From Bacteroidota bacterium (GTDB lineage: Bacteria; Bacteroidota; Bacteroidia; Bacteroidales; FEN-979), in the NCBI GenBank assembly GCA_026391775.1, contig JAPLDK010000009.1:1-64000 (forward strand): a stretch of DNA of 64,000 nt, written 5' to 3'. Positions 61,254 through 64,000 of the stretch are shown here, one piece after another; within the stretch, counting starts at the first letter, position 1, and each line of letters starts with the position of its first letter. The notes beneath the pieces are model-generated. The model had not been told where the DNA came from, ran no database searches, and was given only the letters and a program-made list of their open reading frames with translations. Made by a program: the position numbers and the translations under genes.

Positions 61254-62389
61254 CAGTTAGCTTTTAAATTCTCCAGCACTCCCATCAGTATCTTCTCTTC
61301 GTTTTCCCAACAAAGGTCTTCGGCTGCACGTACCAGGTTTTGCCTGTATAGCTCCATCCTTTCTGTATTCATCAGCATAGCATCGATGCGCCCTGCCAGG
61401 TAATGAGGATCATGGTTTTCAATTGTTTCTCCAATGAAATACTTATCCACAACGGCTTTCATCTCGGGAAAAGGGGAGATAAGCACCGGTACACCGGCCT
61501 GTATGTAATCCATGAATTTATTCGGCAATGCATAGTGGTAATTCAGGCTTACATCTTTTTCTATCGACAGGCCCAGGTTAGCCATCAGTGTTACCGGATG
61601 AAGCTCCTGGAAAGGCACCTGCCCCAGGAAAACGACTTTCCCTGCTACTTTCTGATCCGTTGCGAACTTTTTTATTTTTTTAAACACATCCCCTGTGCCG
61701 GCAATGACAAGCTTTGCATCGGTCCTCAGGAATTTCATGCACTGTATAGCTTCCTCCAGGCCGCGGTCAACATTCACCGCCCCCTGGTAAAGGATCACCT
61801 TCTGGCCGGGCTCAATTCCGAACTTCGCTTTGTCGGCAGGAGCTGTGACTTCGTGCCTGAAAGGAACATTCCTTATTACCGTCACCGGTAGGCTGTATTC
61901 CTGTTCATAAAGCCTGGCTATGCTCTGGTTCACTGCGATGACTGCATTGAGTTTGGGAAAAATATGATCTTCGATAGCTTTCCAGATGCGGGTAGTGAGT
62001 TTGCGCCCCACCAGTTCGGGAACCCCCCTGAAATATTCGTGGCAATCGTGCAGCAACCTGGCCTTACGCCCGCACAGTCTTTTAACTTTAAGGGCAGTAT
62101 AACATCCAGCCAGGGTATCCAGGTCATTGGAAACGATAAGATCGGTATGCTTCCCCATCAGGAAAAAAAACAAACGGAGATTATAGTTGGCATAAAACAA
62201 AGGGCCTTTGTCGAAGCTCAGTTTCATACGGTGCATGCCATATGCCCGGGGAGCAAGGGGTAGGCTGTTTTTCCGTTGCCTTCCAACAAGCAGCACCTCG
62301 TACCCGGCCTTGCTTAGTGCCATGCAGGTTCTATGAACCCTCTGGTCGGTAGTAAGGTCGTTGGTAACCGAAACTATGGCTTTCTGCAT
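61253..62389 (-). CDS. Glycosyltransferase family 4 protein
   Basis: 378 residues; start ATG 62389 (MQKAIVSVTNDLTTDQRVHR) is preferred over the longer frame to 62449, which would overlap murB. The N-terminal domain includes TDQRVHRTCMALSKAGYEVL. The C-terminal domain has the GT4 features VILYQGAVNVDRGLEEAIQC, KLVIAGTGDVFKKIKK, KVVFLGQVPFQELHPVTLMA and LPNKFMDYIQAGVPVLISPF. Transfers an activated sugar to an acceptor; specificity unknown. First gene of an apparent operon with the second GT and the universal stress protein. It is divergent from murB, with about 55 bp between starts. Confidence 0.88.
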   Translation of the reverse strand: MQKAIVSVTNDLTTDQRVHRTCMALSKAGYEVLLVGRQRKNSLPLAPRAYGMHRMKLSFDKGPLFYANYNLRLFFFLMGKHTDLIVSNDLDTLAGCYTALKVKRLCGRKARLLHDCHEYFRGVPELVGRKLTTRIWKAIEDHIFPKLNAVIAVNQSIARLYEQEYSLPVTVIRNVPFRHEVTAPADKAKFGIEPGQKVILYQGAVNVDRGLEEAIQCMKFLRTDAKLVIAGTGDVFKKIKKFATDQKVAGKVVFLGQVPFQELHPVTLMANLGLSIEKDVSLNYHYALPNKFMDYIQAGVPVLISPFPEMKAVVDKYFIGETIENHDPHYLAGRIDAMLMNTERMELYRQNLVRAAEDLCWENEEKILMGVLENLKAN

Positions 62390-62416
62390 CAGGTTATTGG
62401 TCCCGGGTTTACATAG

Positions 62417-62424
62417 CAAAGTTA
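62417..62424 (-). promoter_or_regulatory. Candidate -7 box for the glycosyltransferase/Usp operon
   Basis: On the minus strand TAACTTTG (62424-62417) matches TAnnTTTG. TTG at 62449-62447 gives a 22-bp spacer, slightly long. Predicted leader ~22 bases before ATG 62389. It shares the 54-bp region with the murB box. Confidence 0.35.
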
Positions 62425-62431
62425 ATTTTTT

Positions 62432-62439
62432 TACTTTTG
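62432..62439 (+). promoter_or_regulatory. Candidate -7 box directly before murB
   Basis: TACTTTTG fits TAnnTTTG and ends 4 bases before ATG 62444. A transcript starting at the usual distance would be leaderless. No clear -33 box; the upstream TTT at 62408-62410 has a 21-bp spacer. Confidence 0.35.
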
Positions 62440-62443
62440 ATGC

Positions 62444-63457
62444 ATGCAAGTACTTGAGAACATCTCCTTAAAATCATATAACACCTTCGGTATTGAAGTA
62501 AAGGCAAAGTATTTTGCCGAACTTCATTCCGATAATGATATAGCCGCTTTTTTCAGCGCTCTTACGCCTGAGAGTATGCCCGTGCTTATCCTTGGAGGCG
62601 GCAGCAATGTGTTATTTACAAAGGATTTCGAAGGCAGCGTGGCCTGTATCCGGAGCAAAGGCATTGTGAAGCTGATGGAAGATGAAAAACATGTTTACCT
62701 GAAAATAGCTGCCGGTGAGGTATGGGACGACGTGGTGAAATATGCAGTGGACCATGGCCTTGGCGGTATAGAGAACCTGTCGCTTATTCCCGGGAATGCA
62801 GGAACCGGGCCTGTACAGAACATAGGCGCTTACGGGGTTGAGTTAAAAGATGTGTTGTATTCGGTGGAAGTAGCCGATGTGGTGGCTCAGCATTACCGGG
62901 CTTTCAGGCCGGCCGACTGTGAATTCGGGTACCGGACCAGCATTTTCAAGAAACAGGGAAAGGACCGCTTTGTCATCACCAGCCTCTGCCTTAAGCTCGA
63001 TAAACAGCCTGTTCTGAAGCTTGACTACGGTGACATACGCAAGGAACTGGAGAAAGTGGGGATCAAAACTCCGACGATATCCGCTATAAGAGATATAATT
63101 ATAAAAATTCGCAGCAGCAAGCTCCCCGATCCTTCAATACTCGGTAATGCCGGCAGTTTTTTTATGAATCCTGTTGTTTCTGCGGATGAGTATGCACGTT
63201 TAATCCAGGAGTTCCCGCATATGCCTTCCTTTAAAAGCGGTGATGAGGTAAAGGTCCCCGGGGCCTGGCTCATCGAACGCTGCGGCTTTAAAGGCAAACG
63301 TTTCGGCGATGCCGGCGTTCACAAGGATCAGCCTTTGGTCCTGGTCAATTACGGGAATGCAAGCGGGCAGGGGATACTGGCCCTGGCCGAAAACATCATA
63401 GCTTCCGTGAAAGAGAAATTCGGGATTATGCTTGAAATAGAGGTGAATGTGTTCTAA
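62444..63457 (+). CDS. murB: UDP-N-acetylenolpyruvoylglucosamine reductase (MurB)
   Basis: 337 residues. Reduces UDP-GlcNAc-enolpyruvate to UDP-MurNAc with NADPH and FAD, an essential peptidoglycan step. The FAD-binding domain has [40 protein letters not shown] and [40 protein letters not shown] marks a type I (E. coli-like) enzyme with the YRxSxFK segment. The catalytic Ser is in [20 protein letters not shown], and the C-terminal [20 protein letters not shown] and [17 protein letters not shown] complete the active site. Complete and of usual length. The 3' end overlaps the dihydroorotate dehydrogenase gene by 4 bp (convergent). Confidence 0.97.
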   Translation: MQVLENISLKSYNTFGIEVKAKYFAELHSDNDIAAFFSALTPESMPVLILGGGSNVLFTKDFEGSVACIRSKGIVKLMEDEKHVYLKIAAGEVWDDVVKYAVDHGLGGIENLSLIPGNAGTGPVQNIGAYGVELKDVLYSVEVADVVAQHYRAFRPADCEFGYRTSIFKKQGKDRFVITSLCLKLDKQPVLKLDYGDIRKELEKVGIKTPTISAIRDIIIKIRSSKLPDPSILGNAGSFFMNPVVSADEYARLIQEFPHMPSFKSGDEVKVPGAWLIERCGFKGKRFGDAGVHKDQPLVLVNYGNASGQGILALAENIIASVKEKFGIMLEIEVNVF

Positions 63458-63999
63458 CATACTTTTAATGCCCCGATAATATCCCTGGCCGAGGCAATGT
63501 TGTGGCGGTCGAGATATTCATTGATGCCTTCAATGATTTTGGGGGCTACCATGGGATCTATGAAATTGGCAGTTCCTACCTGGATAACCGAAGAGCCTGC
63601 CAGCATGAATTCTATAGCATCGGTGGCGTTCATGATGCCGCCAAGGCCGACAATGGGTATTTTCACTGCCTTGAAAACCTGCCATACCATGCGGAGTGCA
63701 ACGGGCTTGATCGCAGGGCCGGATAAGCCGCCGGTTATGGTTGAGATCACCGGTCTTTGGGTTTCGGCATTGATGGCCATCCCAAGCAGGGTGTTGATGA
63801 GAGTAAGGACATCGGCGCCTCCATCCACAACGGCTTTGGCTATTTCGCTGATGCTGGTGACATTGGGTGAAAGTTTCACCATCAGCACTTTTTTATAAAC
63901 GTCGCGCACGGCCCTGGTGACTTTGGTTGCGGTCGATGGCACGACTCCAAAAGCCATCCCTCCCTCCTTTACATTGGGGCAGGAGATATTCAGCTCTAT
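63454..63999 (-). CDS. pyrD: Dihydroorotate dehydrogenase (class 1, PyrD-like), 5' end outside the window
   Basis: Oxidises dihydroorotate to orotate in pyrimidine synthesis. The frame is open to the window edge; the upstream codons read [14 protein letters not shown] before the internal Met at 63957, which is the well-conserved substrate/FMN region, so ~120 N-terminal residues lie beyond the end. Visible motifs: [79 protein letters not shown] and [13 protein letters not shown], which together are the class 1 (probably 1B, PyrDB-like) signature. Usually paired with pyrK in 1B systems; that neighbour is not visible. Confidence 0.92.
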   Translation of the reverse strand: MELNISCPNVKEGGMAFGVVPSTATKVTRAVRDVYKKVLMVKLSPNVTSISEIAKAVVDGGADVLTLINTLLGMAINAETQRPVISTITGGLSGPAIKPVALRMVWQVFKAVKIPIVGLGGIMNATDAIEFMLAGSSVIQVGTANFIDPMVAPKIIEGINEYLDRHNIASARDIIGALKVC

Positions 64000-64000
64000 A

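Noticed and set aside
61403-61891. Plus-strand frame antisense to the GT4 gene
   Set aside because: The minus strand carries clear glycosyltransferase motifs across the same bases.
62390-62449. Longer start for the GT4 gene (ATG 62449)
   Set aside because: It would overlap murB by 6 bases and adds a region ([19 protein letters not shown]) without family resemblance; ATG 62389 starts at the conserved sequence.
1-64000. tRNA, rRNA, CRISPR arrays, IS elements
   Set aside because: I looked through all gaps longer than 80 bases and saw no cloverleaf, no repeat-spacer series and no transposase motif.

Overview
The window reads as chromosomal DNA of a member of the Bacteroidota, most likely an environmental Bacteroidales-like lineage. 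The evidence is the set of secreted proteins ending in type IX secretion (T9SS) type-A sorting domains (seven genes), FISUMP lipoproteins, a Bacteroidetes-type FecI-like sigma factor with a FecR anti-sigma factor, carboxypeptidase-like regulatory domain proteins, lipoproteins with Bacteroidetes lipoboxes, and several TAnnTTTG -7 promoter boxes. No tRNA, rRNA, CRISPR array, IS element or phage structural gene was recognised.

Layout. 1-2.8 kb is a decayed type I restriction-modification locus: an ORF6N-domain gene cut by the window edge, an hsdR relic joined in frame to a truncated dinD, a DUF1016 nuclease fragment, and a second, diverged hsdR relic. 2.8-17.8 kb holds a TlpA-like thioredoxin protein, two T9SS cargo proteins, a flavodoxin-type Fe-S flavoprotein, an unusual bipartite class-V aminotransferase, a metallophosphoesterase lipoprotein, a FISUMP lipoprotein beside a FISUMP fragment and a short Fic relic, and a C1-type cysteine peptidase. 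17.9-22.3 kb is a compact four-gene signalling cluster: two paralogous CarboxypepD_reg-like outer proteins flank an ECF sigma factor and a FecR anti-sigma factor, and the second paralogue carries an STN domain where a TonB receptor would be expected. 22.4-32.4 kb has a membrane AraC regulator, a beta-lactamase-fold hydrolase with a frameshifted leader, a DUF4932 protein, an esterase/TPR pseudogene, and three paralogous WD40-like (PD40) secreted proteins interleaved with an S41 peptidase.

32.5-46.5 kb carries an M23 peptidase relic, a T9SS multicopper oxidase, two SnoaL-like proteins, a 1170-residue BNR/sortilin-like T9SS protein with three 249-bp repeats, a CHRD-like lipoprotein, an AI-2E-family permease, an MBL-fold hydrolase and a TPR histidine kinase. 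46.7-64 kb starts with a 1261-residue modular T9SS protein and then becomes mostly housekeeping: a DPP III-type peptidase with an M23 peptidase, guaA (GMP synthase), a LysM plus periplasmic-binding protein, a universal stress protein, two glycosyltransferases, murB, and a partial dihydroorotate dehydrogenase running off the end.

Overall the window mixes a conserved backbone (guaA, murB, pyrD-like gene, glycosyltransferases) with a large secreted and surface repertoire and a scatter of gene relics. The best candidate for a little-described system is the STN/CarboxypepD_reg - sigma - FecR cluster at 17.9-22.3 kb. All family calls were made by reading motifs; no database search was run.
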